A DNA stretch of 64,000 bases from Pholiota molesta (Eukaryota; Basidiomycota; Agaricomycetes; Agaricales; Strophariaceae). The stretch lies in the NCBI GenBank assembly GCA_014925825.1, contig JACGCK010000121.1:62001-126000 (forward strand), given 5' to 3'. A program made the position numbers and the translations under genes. The notes beneath the pieces are model-generated. The model made no database searches. It was not told the origin of the DNA and was given only the letters and a program-made list of their open reading frames with translations. This document shows, one piece after another, positions 46,150 to 57,276 of the stretch; the first letter of the stretch is position 1; the number at the start of each line of letters is the position of its first letter.

Positions 46150-47586
46150 TGACTGCTTCGTTTGCGTTATAACGCTCCTTATCTTCAATTTCAAGCACTT
46201 TATTAATCCGGAATCCATTGTCGACATAGCGGAAGATACTGCCAGCGCAATATTGCGTGATGGATGCTCTGACATCGCCATCAGCTACTGGAATGTTGTA
46301 GTGTGTCACTGTCGCAGATGGGATATTTATTATTTATGGTAAAGGCATGAGGAAACTCAATAACCAACTTCAACTCGTCGAGAACTATATGCCCCCCTTG
46401 TGTGTGGTCAAAGTCCCCCAACGCTGTAATAGTACACCAGCCAAACGGACAGTTTTGCGTATCCCGGTGCTTGAGGCAGCATACGTTACGGAAATTGCAC
46501 GCTGTTGTCGGGAAGATGGTTTTCTCAGTCGTACGTTTAAGCTCCGGATTGTGCGCTAGAAGCTGCTCGATACGGGATTTCTGGTACTCATACACCCCTG
46601 GATTCCAAAATGCGAAGGAAGCTAAAATAAAGTCGCTGTGAGTAAATATTCGGATGGACCCAAGCGCTAGTGGAAAGTTGAAACGCAAAGTCAGACGTAC
46701 CATTTTGAAAAGCAGAGATCCTTGTAAAACCGGAGCTGCTGCTCAAACGGTAGATTTTTTCTTTGTGGTGGCGAGCATCAAGGTTGATGGGGTTGTTGAA
46801 GCCATTGGGAAGGGTATAGCCAAAATTTATGGCTGGGAAGTCACCACGCTTGTGAACCAGCTCATTCCTTTTGAATGTTTTTGAATCTGATTCCTCTATG
46901 ATGATTTTGAAGAGGTCATGAGCGTGCTTATCATACACAGTATCTCGAGGAGGCGCTCCAGCAATAAGGGCGACAATGCGCCCGTCCCGATCGACGATGG
47001 GCCGCGGAAGCCTAGATGAAAACCTAGCGCAGAAACAATGAGCGTCGTCAAAGCAATGTGCCGAAAGATAAAACTAACTCTTTCGGGTCGCCACATGCAA
47101 TGTACGTGTAACCCTCTTCAATGAGTTTTTTTATCTCCGGGATTTCATCTGGGTTGCGCGGTCTTGGTTTCTCCTTGGCTGTGTGCGCTCCAGCTGCAAC
47201 CGGTAAATGCGCCGTTTCGAGATCGGATTTTACAACTCTTGCATTCTTCAGATATTTTCCTGCTGCATTAGGGTATCCGTAAATAAGTATGTTTTTGTTC
47301 CGAGCTTCACGTCGTCTCTTGTGCTGGCGTGATTGAGTGCTCGGAGCCGGACTTTCTGTCACAGCATGTATTTGATCCTTCGCTGTGGTCGCAGAGAGCT
47401 TGAAGTTGGCATCTAAGCACATGGAGCTTAGAATAGTTTACCAAGATCTGAATATTACTCACCAGAAACTGGAAGATACTCATCTTCATCATGTTCTTCC
47501 TCGCACTCAATAGCGCCCTGAAGAAGGGATACAAAGTTTGCAGATCCGGCAACAAAAATTGGTGATCCTGAGATAACGGCCGACAT
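46150..47586 (-). pseudogene. TET/JBP-family 2OG-Fe(II) dioxygenase, disrupted
   Basis: Exons are inferred at 47586-47463, 47412-47079, 47023-46701 and 46621-46150, continuing beyond the retroelement at 40167-40071. Hallmarks of fungal TET/JBP proteins are YDKHAHDLFK..., DFPAINFGYTLPNGFNNP, the HxD iron ligands in CCLKHRDTQN (His about residue 312), PFGWCTITALGDFD, GGHIVLDELKLVIEFP, the distal His in ATVTHYNIPVADGD (46303) and SITQYCAGSIFRYVDNGF. Intact relatives oxidise 5-methylcytosine. Two lesions are visible: a one-base insertion in the AAT-rich stretch 46325-46340, and the LTR element splitting the last exon. Extra coding-like exons lie upstream at 47749-47709 and before 47850. Confidence 0.8.
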
Positions 47587-47950
47587 CTTGCGGGCGCACA
47601 CTGGAAAGTGTACCGTAGGACAGACTCAAGTCAGATCTTAGTCTACGTGGCAATAGACAGATCGAGAGCCCGGGAACGAGCTCAATCGATCTGTAAAAAA
47701 GAACTCACCCAGTGTACTTTGAGAGCGACAATGTTGTTGAACCAGTATCCTAGATAATTGGCAAGGTTAGCATATGCCGTTTACAAACGTGGCGAACAAC
47801 GGTCGAGAGCCCGGGAACGAGCTCGATCGAACCATAAAAAAGAACTTACCAACACAATAGATGATAAGAGACGCGTCGCGACGCGTCGTAGGCTTCGTAT
47901 TTCTTCTCCTTAGTGAGGTTTGAGCGAGCTGAGATCAAGCTGAGATAGTG
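47587..47950 (-). other. Upstream exons and two homologous introns of the TET/JBP gene
   Basis: Minus-strand sequence ending at 47850 (DASLIIYCV) splices in phase to exon 47749-47709 (GYWFNNIVALKVHW) and then to the ATG at 47586. Phases agree, so the protein probably extends upstream. However, the frame closes at a TGA near 47950 without an ATG. The two introns (47849-47750 and 47708-47587) share about 64 near-identical bases from the donor onward, including GAGCTCGTTCCCGGGCTCTC. Confidence 0.55.
47870..47887. repeat. Perfect 18-bp CpG-rich palindrome
   Basis: GACGCGTCGCGACGCGTC is its own reverse complement and contains five CpGs. It lies in the upstream exon region of the dioxygenase gene, so coding constraint could contribute. 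Confidence 0.8.
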
Positions 47951-48504
47951 TGAAGTGAATGTGGGTGTAACAAGCCTTGTTGACTCTGTGACCCATCACC
48001 CCTTAGTACAGTAACGCTGCCTAACGCACTGATGTTCTCAATTGACTGGGCTTCCCTTGTCCTGAAATTCTTCAACTCAACACACCTGTGAGAGGGCCAC
48101 CTTACTATCTTGCCAGTATGACCGAGATGTAGGCGCTTGTTACACTGTGCCTAAAACAGCAACCGCCTAAACCTATGATATCACCGGCAACGCTCGCTTA
48201 GCAATTCCATACTAGCCCAAGACCATCGCTAGAGATCTGTACGCGGTACAGATCGTCGGTACTCGACCTATTGTACGGTAAGCACTTTAATTATTTCTGT
48301 TTCACTGATCTCTTGAACCCTGACAAGAAAGTAGGTCTTCGACGACACTCAGGGTAGTCCGTTACTAGCCGCGGCGCAATAATGTACCTCGATCGCATTG
48401 ACATAGGGGCTGATGCCACTGCAAATTGTCTGTGCGTTCTTCAAATAAATAAAACAGCTTGTGCTTCCGCTTGAACATACTCTCTATTACTGCAGATCTC
48501 CAAC
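47951..48504. promoter_or_regulatory. Divergent spacer between dioxygenase and transposase-like genes
   Basis: About 550 bases with no coding support. It contains the 9-bp inverted repeat GATCTGTAC-GCG-GTACAGATC at 48234-48254, a candidate protein-binding site. Both genes must be transcribed away from this spacer. Confidence 0.5.
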
Positions 48505-51500
48505 ATGGCATCTTACGCAGGCGTATTTGAGCCCAAAACCATCCGCAATATCCTCAAAGGCTTAGAAAAGAGCAATGCAGCCAAGGAAAAATTTGAGAAG
48601 GCGTGGAATTTAAAGGCGCGTTCATGCATAGCTTTTTGTAATGATTTAATCAAGCTAAAGAGATATTGTCCATCTATAGGTCAACGAGCGTGTTGATGCT
48701 TGGAAAACTAAAGACGATAACAAGGATACTCCGACGTTCCAGCTGAAATTTGAAGCAGAGGTAGTCGAATACGTTAACTATCTGCATTCGAAGCTCGCTG
48801 TACACGGGAATTCCTCTGTCGACACGAAGAAGATTCCGAAACTACTCGAGAGCGGTGTTCCCTTTCTTGGACCACAATTTGCACCGCCTACCTTTCTGCA
48901 TTATATGCGCCGAGATGCAACGCCAGCCATCACACCCGAATGCGCGTATATTCGTGCAATCACAGTCATACACCCCGTATATTACTCAACTGAGCTCGTG
49001 GAATGTCCGCAATGCGCCTCGACAGATATTCGTTGGGATGGATGGAATGGGACTGGTGCGCGCACCGTTCATGGAATTGCTAGAAATGAAAGGGCCATCG
49101 GATATCAGATGCGATGCAAAACTTGTAAGGATAACAAGAAGGCTGATAAATATTGCTTTGCTACCACCAACCACGTATTCTGGAAGAATTGGGAGCACTG
49201 GAAAATTCCAAGTAAGCTTTGGCCTTTGATAGACAGACGTCGATACTAAACTCAACTCTTTCATCAGGGCATATTCCATATTTTATGCACCGCTCCGCTG
49301 TTAGTCGCGAGCTTTTCAATCTGATCATAGAACTACGTCTATCCACGACGGCGGCTGGACTTGCTGAGCATTTAAAACGTATGTCGCCTCGTCTTATCCA
49401 ACACTTAATGTAGAGTACTAACGTATTTTTACTGTTTCAGAGCTTCATTTGCGCAAGTATCATGATAACATGCAGGAGTATCTCCTGTACTTTAAATCTG
49501 CACGCCAAAACCCGCTACGGAGGATCAATCTGCAGGATTTCTCTTCACCTACAGATCCCATGGGATATAACGATACCTTTGTATCGAATGATCTTATTGC
49601 GGAGTTGTACCTGGAGTTTGTCGCAAAGTCTCGGAAACCAGAATCAGTTGAATATTGCAAGACAAGAACAGGTGAGAATTGGAGAAAAGCTCTACTATGT
49701 TGCTCAAACATGAAATTGACGCATTTTACTAGCGAAATCTGTGTCCTTAGATAACACTTTCAAGTCGGCCAGTAAAGCTTCCATCGTCGGAAAAGATGGG
49801 CAGCGCCAGAATCCGTTGAAAGGCGGTATCCTTAGCGCGATCAATGAAGAAGGAGAAGGGATTGCATGGGTACGTCAAAGCGAGCTAGTTAATATTTTCC
49901 GAGCTTAATATTTGCATGGTTTGTAGAGATTTTGCATTAGCAATTCACCGGCTGAATCGCGCGAGCTACTGCAGGGCATTAGGAAACGCCATGAATTCAT
50001 GAAACTTCCAAAACCGTCAGCAGTTATCGTGGACAACTGTTGTCAAGTGAGGAACTTCGTCATTGACGGCCTTGGTCCAGGTACTGCAGTACTGCTGGAC
50101 GTCTATCACTTCATTATGCGGTAAGCGCCTTATCTCATAAGCTGAAAAAAGTATACTTGAATCTGATGACTCCGCGCGTCTCTTCTAGATACAATGCAGT
50201 TATATTTGGCGGCGCTAAGAATCCTCATCGTCGAGAGGTGCTTGTCGATATTCGCAATGCGATTATAAAAACGCCTGCCAAAGCAAATTATCCTGCTACG
50301 TACTGGACGCAGGCCGAGCAGGAAGTGAATATTACCGAAGTATTTAATAAGTGGCTCAAATATGATAATGTATGGTCAGTTGCAGCGACGAAGGTATGCC
50401 TCTTTTTTACTACTACATGCCGGGGAAGATATTGAAGTATATTGAATCGTTAGGTTCATGCTGATCAACTGCAGCATGTTCGCAAAGGATGCTTAGCGCG
50501 TCCTCGCAAGGACATTGCAATGGACGGCAGCCGTATTGAGGGCTCTCATAAAGCCTGGAACTCTCTCCAGCGAGCACAACCTAGCGGCATTGAGACATAC
50601 TCTGCCCTTGGTCACGACTTTTTCCTTCGACGAAACATCCGTGTCGCTTCTTCGTGCATTGAAAACAACCGCCCCGTCAATTGCAGTGACTTTATCGCTT
50701 CAACCCATGCATCCCATCATATACATTTGGTGAACCATACCACCAAGCTCTTTAACTCCCTCTATGAAAAGGAGCCGCCGGCATCGAGGGCCAAACTTAG
50801 CAAATACCCCACCCTTCCGCAGATACAAGTCGACGAGATGATCGGGCTTGTGGAATCGGTACATTCTTTGACGTTCGGTGGGCATCTGGAGGCAAAAGTC
50901 GAAGCACCCGACTCGGATGCCCGTGTTTTGCTTGATGATCTTGACGCACAGATAGAGGAAACTGATCAAGCGCAGTTTGTTCGAATGCTGGGTGTCGATG
51001 AGCATGATATCTCGACGATGATGGCCCGGACGACTATCACGGCCAATGCTATCTTATCTACGAGCGCTTCCTCTTCATCTGGTGCTTTTGCACCAGCCAG
51101 CACTTCTTCTGCACTTCCACTCAATTCTACTGCACCTCTGCCAGCATCTCAAAAGCGGAAACAGCATTCCGAGACAGATGAACATGCTGACGATATACCG
51201 GATTCAAAACGAAGACGCCATGCAGGGCAACAAGTGTCCTTTTCGGATGAGCCATGGTCTGAGCCCAGTTCCCTCGAGCTCAATCAAATGCCAGAAGCAT
51301 ACAGTACCGTGAGTTCTTGATTGATATCATATTTTCGAATTGTACTCATAATTCTTGTAACTTCAAAGGATTCCTCAGATGATTTGGCGCCAGGCGACTG
51401 CGAGCCAATGGACACGGTCGTCACTACTGAGGCACCCATTCCACTTCTAAATGCCCAATCAACTCCAGCTGAAGATGTGCCGCACGCATTCTTTGCCTTT

Positions 51501-52590
51501 CAAAGGCGAGATTTGAATAAACTCTTACCGGCTGCAGCTACTCCTTCTAAACCTACGCCATCTACAGTCTCATTAGACGCATTGAGACACCCCTTGCCAC
51601 TTCCTCTGTCTCTACAAGAAGAAGGGCTTACCCGATCTCAATTAATATTCTCGATTGGCACCGCCATCGACCCTCGGGCCCTCCGAATCGATGAAGGCGA
51701 CGAATTCTTTCTGTTCATGGACATGCGTATCGAATTCCAGTGGACATCATTTGGGATGACGGCGGCGAAGTGGGCCTCTGCTGCCCAAATTTACAACAAT
51801 CGACTTGAAGGCTTGAATAAGAAGAAGGACGTCGAATTCATAAAGAAGAATCCTCGAGCGTTAGCGGATAAACTGAACGAAGTCGAGCGCCAGATAAATG
51901 AAAGGAATATCACAAAAAACTATGCATGTACGTTAAATTTGCATTCTTCGAAAAGATAATGTTGTTGAAATACTCACTATCTCTCAGCTAAGTCCGGAAA
52001 AGTGGAATTTTGGACAAAGCACTGCCAGGCCGTGCCAGCTCTTCATAAGACGATGAATTTGGAGGCCGGAGATTCCAGTACTGCCAACTCAACTCAACTC
52101 TCCGAGAAAAAAGTAAGTTGTATAACATTTTGATGCTCATACAAAGATACATGGTGCTAATACATGAACTATGCTACAGAGGAAGTCTCCTGAGTGCAAA
52201 CGTTGTAAGACCCCGACTGCAAATCACAAAAGAGGGGTCTGTGGTGACGGCGTCGCATCAAAACTTACGAATGACTCGCCGCCATGGCCGCAGCCTCAAG
52301 GAATATTCAAAGACGGCGAGTTCTTCGATCCGGCCAAGTTTCTGGTTACTCTTCGCGATCTCTACGAGAGAGTTGTGGATCAGTCAATGCCAGAGAACGG
52401 TGGCGCCCGTGCTACCGTTGAATACTCGTTAGAGGATGTCGCATTCTCGAGAATGTTTGAATCGAGGACGAAAACCATAGGTGGCCATCCCAGTTTCCGT
52501 CTGTACAACCTCAAATTCCTTGGAGGTTCTTACGAGTCTCTGGTCTCTGAATTCGAAGGAGATCGTTATCTTAGGATGGATTGCTTGTAG
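48505..52590 (+). CDS. RNase H-fold transposase-like protein (KDZ-like), intact
   Basis: Eleven exons are inferred: 48505-48615, 48680-49211, 49268-49378, 49441-49671, 49751-49869, 49927-50120, 50189-50393, 50454-51308, 51369-51927, 51988-52112 and 52180-52590, giving 1150 residues. A zinc ribbon (CPQC near 146, RCKTCK near 185) precedes a core with candidate catalytic residues Asp404 (VIVDNCC), Asp426 (LLDVYHFIMRY) and Glu530 (DGSRIEGSHKAWN). A second zinc cluster (CKRCKT...H....C) lies near the C-terminus. Intron one uses a GC donor (AAG/GCGCGT). Related basidiomycete proteins are known; TET/JBP genes are reported beside KDZ transposons. Whether this protein cuts DNA is inference. I see no terminal inverted repeats. 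Confidence 0.72.
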
Positions 52591-53260
52591 TTACTAGTGC
52601 TCAATAAGTACGTATATAATTTTTTGCACCTTTCCTTCAGCTACAATACAGCCAATGTCATCATCATTAATATACGTAGATTCTTTGAATGCATTCTCAA
52701 GTTCAGCCCCCACCAGCGCAGGAGTTCAGCCCACCAGCGCGGGAGACCATCAGCGGCCAGGGGAAATCCCTGGGTGACATTTGTGGGAAAGCGCGGGATC
52801 TCCCTGGGCCAAACAATGCACCACAGGGGCTCCGGACCTCCCTTGGAATGACCAATTTTTCAGTGGAAGCTTTTGATTTTTGAAGGAGCGAACACGTGGT
52901 TTTGAACTACAGAATTTCGTCTGCTTGCTCAGGACGCTGAAAGCGATGAATAGTCTCATAAATGACTTAAAATGATTAGCGACCATTCGCGATTGAATAA
53001 AGTAGATAGCATGAAGTCAGTTTTATCACTTAAGGCCATGGAAGATTCGTTTGGCATTATGAAGTTTAAATTAAAAGCTGACAAGTCTCAATCCACGATA
53101 TGTTTTCTTCGGTGCTTTGCATTTGCGATGCCGACGACGTCGCAAAGGGAAAAGAAGACCAAGAAGGACGGTGTCATGGCCGTAAAGTGAACGCGGCAGC
53201 ACGACCGTGGCAGAGCAAATGTTTGACAAGCGGACTTTACATACTGGATAAAGTGGATAA
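52591..53260. other. Intergenic, no supported gene
   Basis: About 670 bases between the transposase-like gene and the end of the prefoldin gene. CCACCAGCGC..GGAG is repeated at 52709 and 52731. Nothing else is recognisable. Confidence 0.45.
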
Positions 53261-54139
53261 TTATCGCTCGCCTTTTACTCCACCAGCCGCTTCTTTCTCC
53301 CGCCGTTCTCGCCTTCGTTTAACATCCCAGTTGTACACGCGCGCGGTGTTCACCTCCATGATGGTAAGCTGCTCTCGTAGGAATTCTAGATCCTCGATGG
53401 TGTTATCCAAACTCGTCTGTGCGACATCAAGTTTAGACTTTAGAAGGGTGATCGCGGCGGGTAGCTTGTATGACAGCATAACATTTGCCTGAATGAATCG
53501 AATTAGTTCGATCAGTTGCCTGGAAAATAGAGGTATTTGAAATGTACGCACCCCAAGCCAGAGGTAGACCGTATCGGTATCCTCAAGTTCAGCTTCGGCG
53601 TAAAGTGTGTCGTTCAGCTCAAATGTGGTCTTCAGAGGTTTCTTGGGACCATCATCTTCCTCCTCAAGATCATCTAGGTCATCTTCCTCTTCCGTAGCTT
53701 TGCTTTTGCCTTCCTGCATTCATGCGTCAGGTCGATACACTATGAAAAACGACCACACTGCTCACTCTTCGTTCCTGCAAATACTCCACCATATCCAGCG
53801 TCTTTCGGATGTCCGGGATCTTCTGTTCGAGGCTCGCGCGCCGTTGCGTCAAACTTGAGTCCATGTACCGGTATTTGCTGAGCTTCCAGATGAGGATCGT
53901 CGTTCACGGAGTATCATGAGTAGAGACGAGAAAACGCGTACGCCAGGGCATCTTGGAAGCTTTTGAGGACGGGCTCGACTTCAGCATCGGGGCTGCCGAG
54001 ATATGCGTCGACATCCGCCTGTGATGCTGATCAGCGCATCGCGTGGAAAGTACGCACGGGCTCTTACAATAAATGGAGCTTTTGGGATCCCGCGTGGGTT
54101 CTTTTCCTCTGAGAATACGGGCTTGATTTCGGACGCCAT
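53261..54139 (-). CDS. PFD3: Prefoldin subunit 3 (VBP1/Pac10)
   Basis: Five exons are inferred: 54139-54068, 54018-53942, 53877-53766, 53713-53552 and 53488-53261, giving 216 residues. The product has the alpha-prefoldin layout: an N-terminal coiled coil (ADVDAYLG....ALAKYRYMDSSLTQRRASLEQKIPDIRKTLDMVEYL), an acidic loop, a beta-hairpin core ([31 protein letters not shown]), and a C-terminal coiled coil beginning AITLLKSKLDVAQTSLDNTIEDLEFLREQLTIMEVNTARVYNWDV. Prefoldin delivers nascent actin and tubulin to the CCT chaperonin. The tail carries a short KR/RE-rich extension. Confidence 0.92.
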
Positions 54140-54343
54140 AGGAGGTGACCAGAAGGGAGATCAGCGCAAGTGTTTCAACCAATGGCGAAGAGGACATTCC
54201 AGCGGCGATTGCCGGGCTGACTTTGAATCCACTCTCGCCATAAAAACTGGCTGTTTTTTCTTCTGCTCAAGTTCTTCAGGTCCGTACTCCTCCTCCCCTC
54301 TGTATTATCTAGCTAACCAGGCGACTCTAGTCTGTAGAATCGA
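54140..54343. promoter_or_regulatory. Shared bidirectional promoter, prefoldin 3 / MRD1
   Basis: Only 204 bases separate the two divergent start codons, so the promoters must overlap. CT-rich tracts occur on both strands; no TATA box is visible. Confidence 0.5.
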
Positions 54344-57276
54344 ATGTCTCGGCTCATCGTGAAGAACCTACCCACTTATGTGACACCAGAAAAGCTAAGG
54401 GCGCACTTCGAGCAGAAGGGTGGCCCAGGCGGGACGCTCACCGACGTGAAGGTCTCTTCCAAAAACGACGGGACCTCGCGAAGATTTGGCTTCGTTGGCT
54501 TCAAGTCCAACGAAGAGGCTCAAGCGGCCCAGCAATGGTTCAACCGCACTTTTATCGACTCGACCCGTATCGAGGTGAATATCAGCGAGGTACGTTTTTT
54601 TCAAATACCAATCTGCTTTCATAATAAGACAAACTCATATCTAACCCTAGGGAGCAAAAGATGCGCCTGCTCCCCGTCCAGCCAAGAGGCGACGGCTTGA
54701 TGCCGAAACGCCAGGCCCTTCATCATCTGTCAACGTTCCTTCATCCACACCAGCGACAAATCCTCCTCCAAAAGCCAAAAGCGATGCCAAACTCGACGAA
54801 TTCATGAAAGTTATGAAGCCCTCAAAAGTTCCAGTATGGGCGAACGAGCCCACCGCAGAGCCTCAACTTCCGGAATCGACGGAATCTGCTGCCGCAGATT
54901 CGTCAGCTCAGGGAGCAATGAGCGACTTGGAGTGGATGAGGCAACGAATGTCACAAAATGTCGATGTCGAGGAACGAGTGTTTGAGCAGTCTGACGACGA
55001 GGATACCCCCCAACCGAAGAAGATTGAACCGGTAAGCTTTCTTGGATGTTATTTTCATTCAGATTCCTTACCCCGGAACTAGGAAGTAATTGTGGCCGAT
55101 TCGACAGCGCCTCATGACGCAACGAAACACGATACGACGATCGACACGACGAAAGATACCATTTTGCAAACCTCGCGATTATTCGTTCGAAATCTCGCTT
55201 TCTCGTGTACGGATGAAGAACTCGCGGAGCTCTTCAGACCATTCGGCGAAATATCCCAGGTGAGCGCCGCATTTCCTTTTATAACTTATTACGACTTCGT
55301 ACGGAGTCGCTTGAAAAGATGAACAAGTTAAATAGGGACATCAGACCTTCGGGAATGTTGATCCTCATGGAATACCGATAGTAGAAATAATATTCTGATT
55401 CTCGCTTTTAACCTTCAAATATGCTTAGAATCGTTGCTAACGAATTATTTTCTCTTTTAGGTGATTGTCATTTCCTTTCGTCATGAATCCAAGATGTCAC
55501 AAATTTAGGGACATCAGACTTTCGAGAATGCTGATCCTTGTTGGAATACCGATAGTAGAAATATTAATCTGATCTTCATTTTATCTCTCAACCGTCTATT
55601 CCAATCGTCGCTCACCTACCTTCTTTTTCAATGCCAGATCCACGCCCCTCTTGATCCTGTCACCAAGCAGCACAAAGGCTTAGCCTACGTCACCTTCGCC
55701 CAACCAGCGAGCGCTTTGGCAGCCTACGAAGCTCTCGACCGACGCTCCTTCCAAGGCCGGCTTCTGCATATCCTTGCGGCGGTCGACAGGAAAGGGAAGG
55801 TAGAGGTAGAGACTGATGGCCAGAAGAAGAGCGTGAAGGACGAGAAGCACGCGAAGAGGAAAGCGATGGCCGGCAAGGAGTTTAATTGGAGCATGCTATA
55901 CATGAATGTATGTACACATCGAATTATATTTCTTTCTTTGCACGCAAACCAACCTTTGTCATTTCTAGAGCGATGCTGTTGCTTCGTCTATTGCAGACCG
56001 CATGAACATCGACAAATCAGAGATTCTGAACCCTGAATCCGGCGACAACGCCGCCGTCAAACTCGCTCTCGCCGAAACGCACATCATCCAAGAGACGAAA
56101 TCATATCTCGAAAGTCAAGGCGTCCTGCTTTCTTCCTTCTCCTCCCGCGCCCGGTCGGAAACCACGATCCTCGTCAAGAATATTCCATATGGAACGACGG
56201 CGGAGCAAATACGTGAACTGTTTGAGCCGCATGGCGAGCTGAGTCGGGTGTTGGTGCCTCCCGCTGGCACTATGGCCGTTGTCGAATTCGAGAGACCAGA
56301 CGAAGCCGCCAAAGGATTCCGCGCCGTCGCGTACAGACGACTCGGCAACTCCATCATCTACCTCGAAAAAGGACCTCTTGGGATGTTCATCGAAGGCTTC
56401 GTCCCCAAGACGAAAGACACACCCACCACTGCTTCCGATGCGCCACCTGCGCACGCCGTCCGCGTGGCGGAACAAGTCATCGGCGGGCCAGAGGCGGGCG
56501 AGCCGTCCGTGCAGAACGGGTCTACTTTATACGTCAAGAACCTCGCGTTCCTCACCACGCAGGAGCGTCTGCACAAGGTCTTCGCGCACCTCCCCGGCTT
56601 CGCCTTCGCGCGCGTGCAGACGAAGGCGGACCCGAAGCGGCCGGGCGCGGAGGCGGCGCGCCTGAGCATGGGGTACGGCTTCCTCGGGTTCCGCGACGCG
56701 GCGAGCGCGCGCACGGCGCTGGGGAGCGTGCAGGGCTTCGTGCTCGACGGGCATGCGCTGCATGTGTCGTTCGCGGGGCGCGGCGCGGAGGCGGCGGCGG
56801 CGGCGGAGAAGAAGGGCGGCGCGGATGCGAAGAGCCGCACGACGAAGATGATTGTGAAGAACGTGCCGTTCGAGGCGACGAAGAAGGACATCCGGGATCT
56901 ATTCGGGTATGTCATCTCTCCTGCACTGCAAGTGGAAGTACGTCACTCAATTCTGTACCTGCTTTCTAGGTCCCACGGCCATCTGAAGTCCGTCCGTCTC
57001 CCGAAGAAATTCGACGCGCGCTCGCGCGGGTTCGCCTTCCTCGACTTCACCACGCGGCACGAGGCGGAGAGCGCGTACGCCGCGCTGCGCCACACGCACT
57101 TGCTCGGGCGGCATCTGGTGCTCGAGTGGGCGGAGGAGGCGGAGCAGGATCTGGACGCGCTGCGGAAGAAGGCGGGCGTGGGGTACGCGAACGGGGCGAA
57201 GGAGATGCCTGGGCGGAAGCGCAAGCTCGACCTCGGGAAGAATGCGGACGAGGACGTGGAGGATCTGGAGGGGTAG
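54344..57276 (+). CDS. MRD1: MRD1, five-RRM ribosome-biogenesis factor
   Basis: Six exons are inferred: 54344-54589, 54651-55031, 55083-55259, 55638-55907, 55969-56906 and 56970-57276, giving 772 residues. RRM1 starts SRLIVKNLPTYV at residue 2. A linker with KLDEFMKVMKP and an acidic stretch follows. RRM2 starts SRLFVRNLAFSCT, RRM3 TTILVKNIPYGTT (about 422), RRM4 STLYVKNLAFLTT (about 542) and RRM5 TKMIVKNVPFEAT (about 650). The block between RRM2 and RRM3 carries FNWSMLYMNSDAVASSIADRM, specific to Mrd1. The protein binds pre-rRNA and U3 snoRNA in the 90S pre-ribosome. The third intron (55260-55637) is 378 nt, far longer than the others. Confidence 0.93.
55335..55574 (+). repeat. Direct duplication inside the long MRD1 intron
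   Basis: AGGGACATCAGAC.TTCG.GA begins two near-identical stretches of about 67 bases, at 55335-55401 and 55507-55574, both continuing through GGAATACCGATAGTAGAAAT. The 172-base offset suggests a tandem duplication or insertion that lengthened the intron. Confidence 0.85.
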
